From HXMU1420-13 sp965249965 (GTDB lineage Bacteria; Bacteroidota; Rhodothermia; Balneolales; Balneolaceae), in assembly GCA_965249965.1 (NCBI GenBank), contig OZ252262.1:2604001-2668000 (forward strand): a stretch of DNA of 64,000 nucleotides, written 5' to 3'. Shown here piece after piece: positions 43,635 to 52,518 of this stretch (position 1 is its first letter; each line of letters opens with the position of its first letter). The notes below the pieces were generated by a model. It worked only from the letters and a program-made list of their open reading frames with translations. It did no database searches and had not been told where the DNA came from. Position numbers and translations under genes: made by a program.

Positions 43635-45380
43635 ATGAAAAAAATAACACTTAGCATTTACTTCTTTTTGTTTGCGTCTATTCCAGTTTTAGGGCAAACC
43701 ATCGAAATGGGTAAAAACCTGTATCAACAAGGTGATTATGAACGAGCAATTTTCGTTTTTGAGAGACTTCAATCTGAGGAAGCTCAACTGTTTCTTGGGA
43801 AAAGCCATTTTGCCCAACGTAATTATTTAAAAGCTTTAAGTTTATTACATCAATTTGATACCAATTCTGATGCAGAATATTATCAAGATGCACTTTTCAC
43901 TTCAGCTTTGGCTCATTTCCAACTAAACAATTTTGCTGAGTCTCTTGAGACACTGAATGCACTCATACATAATACTTCCACTTCGCCAATTACCCGGGCA
44001 GCTGATAAAATGTATGATGATATCCTCGGATTTTTAACCCCAAAACAGCGATTTGATACCTTCAAATCAGTATCTGAAGATGAGATCAGGCTGGATATAC
44101 TCGAGTTTTCAATGGGAAAAGTGGATTTTAATACTGCTACAGTTTTATTAAACCTGTATGAAAACTCGGCGATCACAGAGAATCAGCTACGTCTTAATCG
44201 AGTTAAAACTCAATTAGCTGACTCTTTGAGTTATGCGTCCCAAGTTCGAACGAATTATTTGTTAACCGCCCCAGTAGGTATGGAATATAATATCGGTGTA
44301 GTTTTACCAGAGTTCGACTTTGATTCTCCTGAGTATGAAATCCCCCAACACTTGTATTATGGTATACAGCTAGCGATTGAACAATTTAATCGAGAAAATG
44401 CGGAGCAAAAGGCATTCATTACCTATAAGAGTACAAATGCAGGGAAAAGCCCGGAAGAAATTGTAGCTGATTTTGTTTTTAATCAGGGTGTTGATGTAAT
44501 AATCGGCCCATTGTTTTCACAGATCGCTAAGCCTTTTTCTGATTTAGCCGAGCAGTATGAAATTCCAATGGTGTTACCACTTGCAAATGCAGATAGCTTG
44601 GATCTTTACAATAACTATGTATTTCAACTAAATCCTGCGTTTGGTACTCAAGGTAAAATCATGGCACGCAAAGCGATTGAGCTTGGTTATGACACGTTAG
44701 GAGTTATCGCAGAGTCCAGATCTTTAGGAGCTCCTGCTGCCCGTGCTTTCAGGCATGAAGCAGAGCGATTAGGTGGTTATATTGAGTATTATTTCGAGGA
44801 AGATTTAGAATCGCTGGGATATGATATCAGGGATTACACGCAATTCTTTACCACAGATACACTCGACTCGGTTGATATGGTAAAAGCCGTTTATGCACCT
44901 TTTACGGGTACTATTGCGCAGACTTTAATTGAGAGTATGTTAACGGATTTGGAAGCTATGCGAAGTGAAGTAGCAATTTTTGGCTCCGAAGAATGGCAAG
45001 AAATTAACATCGAAGCCCGCCGACTAGATTCTACTCAACTATATTTTTCCCGTTCTTTTGATGTTGATACGAGTACAACCAATGCTCGTGAATTCATTTC
45101 TGAATTTCGAATCCGATTTCAAACAGACCCTAACCAATTCGCTTATATTGGTTATGATGCAGCCTACATCATCTTGGATCAGCTATCTTTCATAAAGAAC
45201 CCTGCATATCTGCGAGATTATTTACGCCGTTTAAAAGGCTATAAGGGACTAAGCATCGATGTAAGTTTTAATGGAACTCATGTGAATGAAGCTATTGGCT
45301 TCGAACGCATGATTCGAGAATCAGAATTATTAGATGATTTGAATTCTAATGGTCCTGAAAACAATTTTAGGCGTCGTTAA
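43635..45380 (+). CDS. TPR plus periplasmic-binding (LppC/LivK-like) exported protein
   Basis: About 581 residues after the chosen ATG (MKKITLSIYF), which gives a signal peptide ending VLGQ; the frame is open 19 codons further into guaA. Residues about 20-200 carry tetratricopeptide-like helices (LYQQGDYERAIFVFERL, ALAHFQLNNFAESLETL) and about 225-570 a type I periplasmic-binding fold (IGVVLPEFD, GVDVIIGPLFS, FGSEEWQE, GYDAAYIILD). The combination resembles the LpoA/LppC class of penicillin-binding-protein activators as well as branched amino-acid binding proteins without a transporter. The neighbour MltG supports a peptidoglycan link. Four bases overlap the convergent mltG. Confidence 0.72.
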   Translation: MKKITLSIYFFLFASIPVLGQTIEMGKNLYQQGDYERAIFVFERLQSEEAQLFLGKSHFAQRNYLKALSLLHQFDTNSDAEYYQDALFTSALAHFQLNNFAESLETLNALIHNTSTSPITRAADKMYDDILGFLTPKQRFDTFKSVSEDEIRLDILEFSMGKVDFNTATVLLNLYENSAITENQLRLNRVKTQLADSLSYASQVRTNYLLTAPVGMEYNIGVVLPEFDFDSPEYEIPQHLYYGIQLAIEQFNRENAEQKAFITYKSTNAGKSPEEIVADFVFNQGVDVIIGPLFSQIAKPFSDLAEQYEIPMVLPLANADSLDLYNNYVFQLNPAFGTQGKIMARKAIELGYDTLGVIAESRSLGAPAARAFRHEAERLGGYIEYYFEEDLESLGYDIRDYTQFFTTDTLDSVDMVKAVYAPFTGTIAQTLIESMLTDLEAMRSEVAIFGSEEWQEINIEARRLDSTQLYFSRSFDVDTSTTNAREFISEFRIRFQTDPNQFAYIGYDAAYIILDQLSFIKNPAYLRDYLRRLKGYKGLSIDVSFNGTHVNEAIGFERMIRESELLDDLNSNGPENNFRRR

Positions 45381-46444
45381 TCCGATTCTGCTCTTTCCTG
45401 AGCCCTTCTAATTCGATATTGTTCTCGCAACCATCTTCTCCATTTTTCCGAAGCAACTTGATGTTCCTCGAATGTTCTGGAGAATTCGTGCCCACCTTCT
45501 GGATTTGCTACCATATATAAAAAATCATGCTGTTCTGGCCTCAAGGTGGCAATTATTGTACTTAAACTCGGGTTAGTTATTGGACCAGGTGGCAAACCAC
45601 GGGCTATATAAGTGTTGAATGGATGATCGTACCTATAATCTTCAAAAAGAAGCCTTCTGCGCTCACCAAGTGCAAAATTCACTGTTGGATCTGCTTCCAA
45701 ACGCATTCTTCGATTTATCCTGTTCCAATAAAGTCCACTTATGGTGGCTTTCTCCTCTTCTAACTTTGCTTCCCATTCAACGATAGAAGCCATTGTTAGT
45801 ATTTCGTTGATGGTTTTATTATTTGATGCTGCCTCATCAGATAAAGATTCAACAACCAAATCATTAAACTCTCTCAGGACTCTTCGTACCACTTCTTTCG
45901 GGCTGGATGTCCAATAAACCAGATATGTTTCAGGGAGCATTCTACCTAATAACTCTTCCCTGGTTATTCTTTGCTCCTTCAGAAATAAACTGTCAGAAAA
46001 AACAGATGCAATTGCTGAGCTATCAAATTTCAAAGTTGATGAAACACTCTGTATAAATCGCCCTTCAGTTATTCCAGGCAGAATCACTAACTCAACAGGA
46101 TCCTGAATACCTAATGCTAGTTTGGAAAAGAAAACTTCATAAGAGTAAGCACCAGATAATTCATAATTCCCGGGTTTAAATACTCTCCATCCCATAAGTT
46201 TTGCTGTCCACTTAAATTCCTCAGAGTCGAATACCACATCTTTAGCATTTAATACTTCAATGAGTTGATCAACATTAACCGATTCTTCGAGCTGAATGAT
46301 GGTTTCTTGAGACAAAAGTAATGAATCATTGGCGCCTAAACGTAATTGTCGCGAGCCAAATACTATTACAAATATCAGGATAAACGCGAGTAATCCGATA
46401 AGGAATTCAAATTTCCGTAGCGACAAATAACGAAAAAGGTTCAT
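45377..46444 (-). CDS. mltG: endolytic murein transglycosylase MltG
   Basis: A 355-residue YceG-like enzyme that cuts nascent glycan strands and sets their length. One N-terminal membrane helix (about 15-31), a LysM-like segment, then the catalytic domain with ASIVEWEAKLEEE (the glutamate is the active residue), LEADPTVNFALG, YDHPFNTYIARGLPPGPITNPS and FLYMVANPEGGHEFS. I choose the ATG; a TTG five codons earlier is possible. Confidence 0.93.
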   Translation of the reverse strand: MNLFRYLSLRKFEFLIGLLAFILIFVIVFGSRQLRLGANDSLLLSQETIIQLEESVNVDQLIEVLNAKDVVFDSEEFKWTAKLMGWRVFKPGNYELSGAYSYEVFFSKLALGIQDPVELVILPGITEGRFIQSVSSTLKFDSSAIASVFSDSLFLKEQRITREELLGRMLPETYLVYWTSSPKEVVRRVLREFNDLVVESLSDEAASNNKTINEILTMASIVEWEAKLEEEKATISGLYWNRINRRMRLEADPTVNFALGERRRLLFEDYRYDHPFNTYIARGLPPGPITNPSLSTIIATLRPEQHDFLYMVANPEGGHEFSRTFEEHQVASEKWRRWLREQYRIRRAQERAESD

Positions 46445-46484
46445 GCTATAAGATACCAAACTTCAGGGATAGGTTTTTATTCGT

Positions 46485-46636
46485 AAAGAAAGGTGAAATA
46501 CAACAAAATAGTTCGAAACCTTAAATACTTACTCACGTACCTACGCCGCGAAGAGCAAACGAGCTTTTGGATGCTGCAAAGCACCAAATGCCCTAAAGAA
46601 AAACCCGAACTTTGACCGGTTCGGGTTTCTTTTTTA
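46485..46636 (+). ncRNA. candidate structured RNA, or leader of a 40-codon peptide
   Basis: This stretch between mltG and the HD-protein gene is more GC-rich than its surroundings and holds several potential hairpins: AAGAGC/GCTTTT with one wobble, GG-A-TGCT / AGCACC closed by a GCAA tetraloop at about 46569-46585, and the terminal ten-base stem. TAGGTTTT at 46470-46477 is one base off the -7 consensus. The same stretch is also an open frame from a GTG at 46493 to a TGA at 46613, inside the terminal hairpin (40 residues, basic and aromatic, with KYLLTYLRREE). I cannot place it in a known RNA family; both readings are open. Confidence 0.3.
46601..46636. terminator. strong bidirectional rho-independent terminator
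   Basis: A perfect ten-base stem (AAACCCGAAC / GTTCGGGTTT) with an eight-base loop is followed by CTTTTTT on the forward strand and by TTTCTTT on the reverse strand. On the reverse strand it would end the HD-protein gene, on the forward strand the candidate small RNA. Confidence 0.85.
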
Positions 46637-46690
46637 GGTTCTCATGTATTTAAAATTATTGATTTAAAATACATTAAGTGAAAGATGATT

Positions 46691-47233
46691 TTACTTTCCT
46701 GAAAATACATGTATCAAAAAAATTAGGTGCTCGCTCAGCTCTTTTCCAATTAACTTAACTCCTTTATGGATGTCATCTCTGGAAACATTAGCTGCAAAAT
46801 TTAGAGTTTTGAGCTTTTTTGTCACCGATTTCGGCTTCATACCTTCAAACCCAGTGGGTCGCATTAATGAAACTGCGTGCATAAAACCGGATAATTCATC
46901 ACACGCAAAAAGATACCGTTCAATCTCTGTTTCTGGCTCTTTTCCTGTACGCTCAGGAGCATGAGCTTTTATTGCATCAATAATATTTTTTGGGTACCCA
47001 ATTTGTGGTAAAATTTCATCAACTGCTTTATTGGGATGTTCATCGGGATATTTTTCCCAATCTAAATCATGGAGCAATCCCGCGGTCCACCACTCTTCTA
47101 TTTCTTCATTTGACTTATTTAAGTTCTTCGCATATGCTTCCATAGCTTCAGCAACCATAACACAATGGTGCGCTAGCGCATCGTTTTCGATATATTTTTT
47201 TAGCAGTTCTGTTGAAGTATTTCTATTAATCAT
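46691..47233 (-). CDS. HD domain phosphohydrolase
   Basis: A 180-residue HD-superfamily protein. Metal ligands are the early His (in AHHCVMVAEAM), His-Asp in GLLHDLDW, His in KAHAPER and a later Asp in ACDELSGF. Family members hydrolyse phosphate esters of nucleotides or signalling molecules; this compact form with the CDELSGF segment is a common conserved protein annotated only as HDIG/HD domain. No other domain is attached. Divergent from the cytochrome operon, 77 bases away. Confidence 0.85.
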   Translation of the reverse strand: MINRNTSTELLKKYIENDALAHHCVMVAEAMEAYAKNLNKSNEEIEEWWTAGLLHDLDWEKYPDEHPNKAVDEILPQIGYPKNIIDAIKAHAPERTGKEPETEIERYLFACDELSGFMHAVSLMRPTGFEGMKPKSVTKKLKTLNFAANVSRDDIHKGVKLIGKELSEHLIFLIHVFSGK

Positions 47234-47310
47234 TTATCCCGAAGTTCTTATTAATTTATTTACACACTATTCGTTATAATTATGCATTATTAAGAATAGA
47301 GGAAATCAAA

Positions 47311-47703
47311 ATGATTAAAAAATTTGTATTGCCATTGTTAATGGTATCATTTCTAGGGTGTTTAAATAATGTTGAAGATGTGACTGGGGAAGTTCAATTA
47401 GATGTAAGCTTCTCTAATGACGTTCAGCCTATTCTAGATCAACACTGCATAAGTTGCCATAACTCGGGTTTTGCAAACAACAATTCAGATCTTAGTAGTT
47501 ATTCAGCAATATTCTCAGGAACAGGAGCTATTTACGGCAGCAAACTTGTGGTACCGAACTTCCCTGATAGTAGCGGTTTGGTTGATAAAATTGAGCCTAA
47601 TCCAGATTCAGGTGGCAGAATGCCAACCGGTGGACCATTTTTAAGTGGCGATGAAATTCAAACCATCCGTGCCTGGATTAACGAAGGCGCACTAAATAAT
47701 TGA
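47311..47703 (+). CDS. monohaem c-type cytochrome-like lipoprotein
   Basis: A 130-residue predicted lipoprotein (FLGC, Cys17). It has one haem c motif Cys46-x2-Cys49-His50 in DQHCISCHNSG, preceded by FSNDVQPIL, and the later MPTGGPFLSGDEIQTIRAWINEGA typical of cytochrome domains attached to DUF1549/DUF1553-like or redox lipoproteins; a Met in MPTGG may be the sixth iron ligand. A GAGG site is seven bases from the ATG. Its stop overlaps the YceI gene's upstream codons. Confidence 0.85.
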   Translation: MIKKFVLPLLMVSFLGCLNNVEDVTGEVQLDVSFSNDVQPILDQHCISCHNSGFANNNSDLSSYSAIFSGTGAIYGSKLVVPNFPDSSGLVDKIEPNPDSGGRMPTGGPFLSGDEIQTIRAWINEGALNN

Positions 47704-47705
47704 TT

Positions 47706-48254
47706 ATGAAAGCATTTTTATCAACTATAGGCACCCTCCTATTTTTAACAACAACTCTATATAGCCAGAGTTTTTACTCCGAAAATGGAAAGGCAGTTTT
47801 TTTATCAAAGGTACCGCTACATAGTTTTGAGGGTACAAGTGAAAACTTAGTCGGGCTTATTAACTTTGATGATAATATTGTGGACTTCTATTTAGATTTG
47901 GAAACCTTAGATACCGGAAATGGCAAACGGGATAAGGATATGAAGCTTACCCTCGAAACAGATGAATTTCCGTTTGCAGAATTCTATGGCACTTTAACCA
48001 CTCCTTTTGATATGGAAGACCCTAACCCACAAGCAGCGATTGTGAAAGGTGATTTTAAAATTCATGGTGAGATTCAGGAGGTTGAAATTGAAGGTACCCT
48101 TCAAAAAACAGATGCTGGAATTCTGTTGAAAGCCGGGTGGATTCTAAATTTAGATGATTACGATATAGTGCCACCCAGACTTTTAATCATTAAAGTAGAT
48201 GAAAACCAGGAAATCGAAATTGAAATGCTCCTAACTCCATACGAAGGTGAATAA
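47706..48254 (+). CDS. YceI family periplasmic protein
   Basis: About 182 residues with a signal peptide ending LYSQ. The YceI lipocalin-like barrel is seen in VPLHSFEGTSENLVGLINFDD, RDKDMKLTLETDEFPFAEFYG and VKGDFKIHGEIQEVEIEGTL. YceI proteins bind long isoprenoid chains, for example quinones. I use the ATG; a TTG two codons earlier also fits. It lies between the cytochrome and DUF5777 genes, a trio I know to recur in Bacteroidota, probably one redox-linked unit. Confidence 0.87.
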   Translation: MKAFLSTIGTLLFLTTTLYSQSFYSENGKAVFLSKVPLHSFEGTSENLVGLINFDDNIVDFYLDLETLDTGNGKRDKDMKLTLETDEFPFAEFYGTLTTPFDMEDPNPQAAIVKGDFKIHGEIQEVEIEGTLQKTDAGILLKAGWILNLDDYDIVPPRLLIIKVDENQEIEIEMLLTPYEGE

Positions 48255-49115
48255 ATGAAACAAGTAATGTTCCTGTTATTAATTTTTGGAGTTTCTAGTT
48301 CAATCCTTCAAGCACAAATGCAACGTCAGCGAGCTGTTAAAGATGCACCTGTAGATGAATTATTTCTAATCGGATCTATCGCAGGTATGAGTACCGTAAC
48401 GAATTTAGAACAAGGTGATCTGAACAGTGTGATCATGCACAATTTCGGATTAGTGAGTACCGGAATTGAAGAGTTTTGGGGGTTAGATCAGGGAGCTGCT
48501 GTACGACTGGGTCTGGACTATGGCTTAACGGACAAACTATCGATTGGAATAGGCAGGACCAGCATCGAAGATAATGTTGATTTAAAATTTAAATACACCT
48601 TGATGCGCCAAATGAAGTCAGATAAAATTCCTGTAGAGGTTGCTGTAAAGGGTAATTTTGGTATAAATACCCAAAAAAATACGCAATTTGATGATTTTAC
48701 ATTCGCAGAGCGTCTAAATTATTTTGGCTCGTTAATGGTAGCCAGAAAATTCAACGATCATATAGTTCTGCAAGTTGCGCCAATGATCTCTCATTTCAAT
48801 ACTGTTGTTCTTGACCAATCTGGCATTACCCCGGAAAATACTTTATTTGCCCTTGGTTTAGGAGGCAGGTATAAGTTGAATGAAAGAAAGTCGCTTACCT
48901 TCGAATTTCTGCCTGTGTTAGGTAATCAAAACCAAGATACATTCAATCACTTTGCTTTAGGCTATGAAATTGAAACAGGTGGACATGTTTTTCAAATGTT
49001 TTTTATGTCAGGTAGATGGTTTACTGAACAACATTTAATTGCCCGAACTAACACCTCTTTCTTTGAAGGTGATTTTCGTCTTGGATTTAATGTAAATCGA
49101 GTTTTTGGGCTCTAA
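48255..49115 (+). CDS. DUF5777 family outer-membrane beta-barrel protein
   Basis: A 286-residue exported protein: signal peptide ending LQAQ, then the DUF5777 pattern MHNFGLVSTGIEEFWGLDQGAAVRLGLDYGLTDKLSIGIGR and repeated amphipathic strands to a C-terminal VFGL. It starts at the base after the YceI stop codon. Predicted barrel; function unknown. Its stop abuts the stop of the convergent TM2 gene. Confidence 0.82.
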   Translation: MKQVMFLLLIFGVSSSILQAQMQRQRAVKDAPVDELFLIGSIAGMSTVTNLEQGDLNSVIMHNFGLVSTGIEEFWGLDQGAAVRLGLDYGLTDKLSIGIGRTSIEDNVDLKFKYTLMRQMKSDKIPVEVAVKGNFGINTQKNTQFDDFTFAERLNYFGSLMVARKFNDHIVLQVAPMISHFNTVVLDQSGITPENTLFALGLGGRYKLNERKSLTFEFLPVLGNQNQDTFNHFALGYEIETGGHVFQMFFMSGRWFTEQHLIARTNTSFFEGDFRLGFNVNRVFGL

Positions 49116-49457
49116 TTACATCAACTGGCGTAATTCTTTTGCAACTTCCCTATTGTATTGAAAAGCTAAATCCTTATGATTTACTAAATCAACGATAGTA
49201 CCAATTAGGCAAAGTCCACCGGTAAAAAGATACAGTATTCCCATACCGATCTGATTTAGTAAAAAACGATGGATGCCGGCAATGGAGAAAAGTCCTAATA
49301 AACAGGTTAATAAAATGGTTTGTGGATCTTTTCGCCGTGCACGATAGGCATTTGAAAACTGAGCTAGCTGTTCCTGATCCATTCCCTCAGTAATTTTACT
49401 TAAATAAAGTGCTTCATCTCCAGATGCTTCTGGAATTACGTGGATGATATTAGACAT
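49116..49457 (-). CDS. TM2 domain-containing membrane protein
   Basis: A 113-residue protein with a cytoplasmic N-terminal stretch of about 55 residues and a TM2 domain: two helices joined by a short loop (TCLLGLFSIAGIHRFLLNQIGMGILYLFTGG, then LIGTIVDLVNHKD). The function of TM2 proteins in bacteria is unknown. The first eight bases overlap the DUF2752 gene upstream. Confidence 0.85.
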   Translation of the reverse strand: MSNIIHVIPEASGDEALYLSKITEGMDQEQLAQFSNAYRARRKDPQTILLTCLLGLFSIAGIHRFLLNQIGMGILYLFTGGLCLIGTIVDLVNHKDLAFQYNREVAKELRQLM

Positions 49458-49779
49458 AATTTGTACCCAATTTATTTTGTTTGTGCAAAGTGTAAAGCTT
49501 TATCCAGATTGAAACAATTCTGAACGACAAAACTAGTACGGCAAAAGGCCCCATAATGTTAGCCTGAAATGAAGATTTAAAATCTCCCTGAAAAAAATAG
49601 GCGATTGAATGACCCAATCCTTCACCTAGACAATATTTAAAACCCACCCACTCAAAAAAACATAATGAATGATTAGAATTACTAACGTCCATACTGCCCA
49701 GCAGTAACAATCCAAGTAAGAAAACACTCCATTCAATATGTTTATGGATAAATCTCATTAATTCCGGTAAAGCCTCCAA
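49450..49779 (-). CDS. DUF2752 family membrane protein
   Basis: A 109-residue protein with three hydrophobic helices. The segment SLCFFEWVGFKYCLGEGLGHSIAYFFQGDFKSSFQANIMGP fits DUF2752 (usual form: C-x-(F/W)-x5-CPxCG-x-(T/G)), though CPGCG is CLGEG here, so one conserved Cys is missing. It overlaps the response-regulator gene upstream by 22 bases. Confidence 0.72.
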   Translation of the reverse strand: MEALPELMRFIHKHIEWSVFLLGLLLLGSMDVSNSNHSLCFFEWVGFKYCLGEGLGHSIAYFFQGDFKSSFQANIMGPFAVLVLSFRIVSIWIKLYTLHKQNKLGTNYV

Positions 49780-50681
49780 AGAATAGTACCTGCCTGTATT
49801 ACCAATTTAGAAGTCAATTCAAATTCCTGGCGAGAAAATAACCGCGATCTCTTAATAACAATTACTCCAAACAACTTAGATTTTTCCGGCACTTTTAAAT
49901 CATTATGGAGTAACCCTTTTTCTGATATCGAAAAGATTGGGATTACCGCTTCCGCAGGCAGCTTTGAGTTTTTATCCAGGTCTTTGAAGAACGTTTTTTC
50001 TTCAGAATAAACATGATTAGAAAAATATGGTTGCTGAGTTTCAGCGATTTTAGAGAAACCACTTTCTGCCATTAACTCAGTTTCTATTGCATTTATACGA
50101 ACTTTCCCTTTCTGAGTAATCATCTTGGAACTGGCCTCTCCTAGTACCCACATGCCAACAAATTCAGCATGCAATAGCGCCATTATTTCAGAACATAATA
50201 CATCTACTGTCTCATTAAATAAACCCAGGAGCGCACTATCCATTAAGCTCATTACAAGTTTATTCTTACTCTCTTCCAAATTATGACCTATTTCATCAAT
50301 AACTACATTAGTTACTAATTTCATCCTAATCCTTTCATGGAAAGATTCTTTATTACTAGTCAGAACATCTTTTTTGATAAAATCGGAGGCACCCAACTGC
50401 ATGGCTTTTTGTTCTTTTTCTACAGTAGGCAAACTTGTCATTATTAGTACTGGGATATTTTTCTTTTCGCTATCTGATTTGATGGACTCAAGTAACTCAA
50501 GGCCAGTTAATCCCGGCATATGAATGTCAGAAAGTATTAGATTGATTTTCGTTTCAGCTAAAATATCTATGGCACTTTGTGCATTTCTAGCATGAAATAA
50601 TTGATACTCTTTTCCTAGTATACTTTTAACCAAGTAATGGATTGGTTCATCATCATCAATTACTAATATCTTATATTTCAT
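49758..50681 (-). CDS. response regulator with C-terminal GAF-like domain
   Basis: A 307-residue protein. Residues 1-120 are a receiver domain (Asp9-Asp10-Asp11, phospho-acceptor Asp52 in LILSDIHMPG, Thr82, Lys104). Residues about 145-300 look GAF-like (LFNETVDVLCSEIMALLHAEFVGMWVLGEA ... AVIPIFSISE ... FGVIVIKRSRLFSRQEFELTSKLVIQAG) and may sense a small ligand. It has no DNA-binding or enzymatic output domain. It lies 12 bases downstream of the receiver-kinase gene and is a likely partner. Confidence 0.82.
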   Translation of the reverse strand: MKYKILVIDDDEPIHYLVKSILGKEYQLFHARNAQSAIDILAETKINLILSDIHMPGLTGLELLESIKSDSEKKNIPVLIMTSLPTVEKEQKAMQLGASDFIKKDVLTSNKESFHERIRMKLVTNVVIDEIGHNLEESKNKLVMSLMDSALLGLFNETVDVLCSEIMALLHAEFVGMWVLGEASSKMITQKGKVRINAIETELMAESGFSKIAETQQPYFSNHVYSEEKTFFKDLDKNSKLPAEAVIPIFSISEKGLLHNDLKVPEKSKLFGVIVIKRSRLFSRQEFELTSKLVIQAGTILWRLYRN

Positions 50682-50693
50682 TTTATTTAACAG

Positions 50694-51848
50694 CTATTTC
50701 AGTGGGAGTTGAATTGTGAATTCAGTTCCTTTATTCTCTTCTGATATTACTTTAATCGTTCCCTTATTTAGTTGAATATACTCTTGAACTATTTCAAGTC
50801 CCAACCCTCTTCCATTCTCGCCATCAGTACCTTTTGTACCTTTTTTTGTTTCAGAATTAAACAAATGTGGAATTAAGTTTTCGGGTATACCTATTCCTGT
50901 ATCCTTTATGATAATTTCTAGTGTTTCCTCGCGCTGTTTTACTATTAAGAAGACACTTTCCCCTGTTGGAGTAAATTTCAATGCATTTGAAACTAAATTA
51001 TTAAGTGCTATCTCAATTTTAATTTCATCAAAAACGAAAATATCATCACTTGTTGAAATTGTTTTTAATAACTCAATATTCTTTAAAATTGCTTTTGGCT
51101 TATGCAGATCTATCACTCTTTGGAAAAGTTCAGTGATGCTAAAAGGAGTTGGATTTACCTCTATATCAATATCAAATTTTCCTTCTTCATTTAATATTTT
51201 ATCCACTAGGCGTATTAGTTTCTCGCTACTATTAGATATAAGTTGATTTAATTCTTTGATATCTCCTGTAAGTGAACCTGATTCTTCAATTAAATCTGCA
51301 AGTCCATGTATACTAATTAGTGGAGTATAAATATCATGTGTTACAATTCTGATTAATTCTTCTTTCTTTTCCTGGAGGTCTTTTAACTCTTTTTCTTGTT
51401 TTTTTAATAACTCAATTCTGGAATCTCGCTCTTTTATTAATTGTAACATAAAAAGGTGAGTTTTTATGCGAGCAAGAACTTCTTCTTTTTGAAATGGTTT
51501 GGTAATAAAATCAACTCCACCAGTGCTAAATGCTTTCAATTTATCATCTAAGTCTGATAAAGCAGTAATGTATATAATTGGAGTTGCATCAAAATTATTT
51601 CTCTGTTTGATTTGTGCTGTTACCTCAAACCCAGTCATGTCTGGCATAAGCACATCCATTAGGATTAAATCAGGAACTCTATTATTAAGCAATTTTAGAG
51701 CCTCTTTCCCATTGAAAGCAGCCAGAACGTTATAGCCCGCCTGCCTTAATACAAATGAAAGAAGTCGTACATTCGATTCTGTATCATCTACAATAAGAAT
51801 TGTAAAATTTTTTTCTTCTAGTTGGAACTGATTCATCTCAAAATTCAT
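50694..51848 (-). CDS. receiver-histidine kinase fusion
   Basis: A 384-residue soluble protein with a reversed order: receiver domain first (about 14-135; phospho-acceptor Asp65 in LILMDVLMPD), then a coiled coil, a HisKA dimerisation domain with His171 in RIVTHDIYTPL, and a HATPase_c domain (N box NNLVSNALKF, G1 DTGIGIP, G2 GRGLGLEIV). A proline at the usual P position after the His-box is kept. There is no membrane segment, so it senses through another protein. An in-frame ATG four codons on may be the real start. Confidence 0.9.
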   Translation of the reverse strand: MNFEMNQFQLEEKNFTILIVDDTESNVRLLSFVLRQAGYNVLAAFNGKEALKLLNNRVPDLILMDVLMPDMTGFEVTAQIKQRNNFDATPIIYITALSDLDDKLKAFSTGGVDFITKPFQKEEVLARIKTHLFMLQLIKERDSRIELLKKQEKELKDLQEKKEELIRIVTHDIYTPLISIHGLADLIEESGSLTGDIKELNQLISNSSEKLIRLVDKILNEEGKFDIDIEVNPTPFSITELFQRVIDLHKPKAILKNIELLKTISTSDDIFVFDEIKIEIALNNLVSNALKFTPTGESVFLIVKQREETLEIIIKDTGIGIPENLIPHLFNSETKKGTKGTDGENGRGLGLEIVQEYIQLNKGTIKVISEENKGTEFTIQLPLK

Positions 51849-51971
51849 TAGACAAATCTAGTAGTATGCACATTGAAATGAAACGATTGCTCTTAATAAT
51901 TTAAAATTATGCAACTATTGTTTATTTCTTTCGTCATATTACCGCACTATAAATCTTAGGTATGATATAAC

Positions 51972-52448
51972 ATGAAAATTTTACGCAAACTAACTCTGTC
52001 TATCATACTCACTGCGCTCATCACATCTACTCAAGCATTTGGTTATCCAGCCAATGACGACACGATACTAGAAATTACCGACCGATATAAAGAAGTGAAA
52101 TTAGGTTTAACTACTTCTTCGGTTTATATGGTTATTGATGAAAAAACTAGGTCTTACATTAATAATGAACTTCAGAACCAATACAATAAAGACTTAGAGG
52201 ACTTCAATGATTCTGAAGGTAATTTCATCCCTAGTGAACATACATTTTTGCAAAGCAATGTTATAGAAATTGCCTTTGATGATTTTGAAGAAATTGAGTT
52301 TATAAACGGGTCATTAAAATTTAACTATTCAAAAAACGTCTCTTTTCATTTTGAAAATATTGTTTCTACTAATGGAAATAAGGCATTAGATAACTTTTAT
52401 TTAGAAGATCTAGAATTATTTTACCGCACATTACTCGAGGTTAAATAG
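51972..52448 (+). CDS. exported protein of unknown function
   Basis: A 158-residue protein with a clear signal peptide (about 1-23, ending QAFG). The mature part is acidic and rich in Asn/Glu/Asp and has no motif I know. Segments DRYKEVKLGLTTSSVYMVIDEKT and SNVIEIAFDDFEEIEFINGSLKFNY suggest a small alpha/beta fold. Single gene, divergent from the sensor kinase, with no obvious promoter match. Confidence 0.55.
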   Translation: MKILRKLTLSIILTALITSTQAFGYPANDDTILEITDRYKEVKLGLTTSSVYMVIDEKTRSYINNELQNQYNKDLEDFNDSEGNFIPSEHTFLQSNVIEIAFDDFEEIEFINGSLKFNYSKNVSFHFENIVSTNGNKALDNFYLEDLELFYRTLLEVK

Positions 52449-52518
52449 AAGTTTTTTTCAACAATTAATGTAACAGCGCTAATAGTCGATAACTCCTGTT
52501 AAGAAAAAGGACAAGACT

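Noticed and set aside
46493..46636. tRNA or SRP RNA in the gap between mltG and the HD gene
   Set aside because: There is no cloverleaf with a TTCGANNC arm and acceptor stem, and the GGAAGCAGCC-like SRP core is missing.
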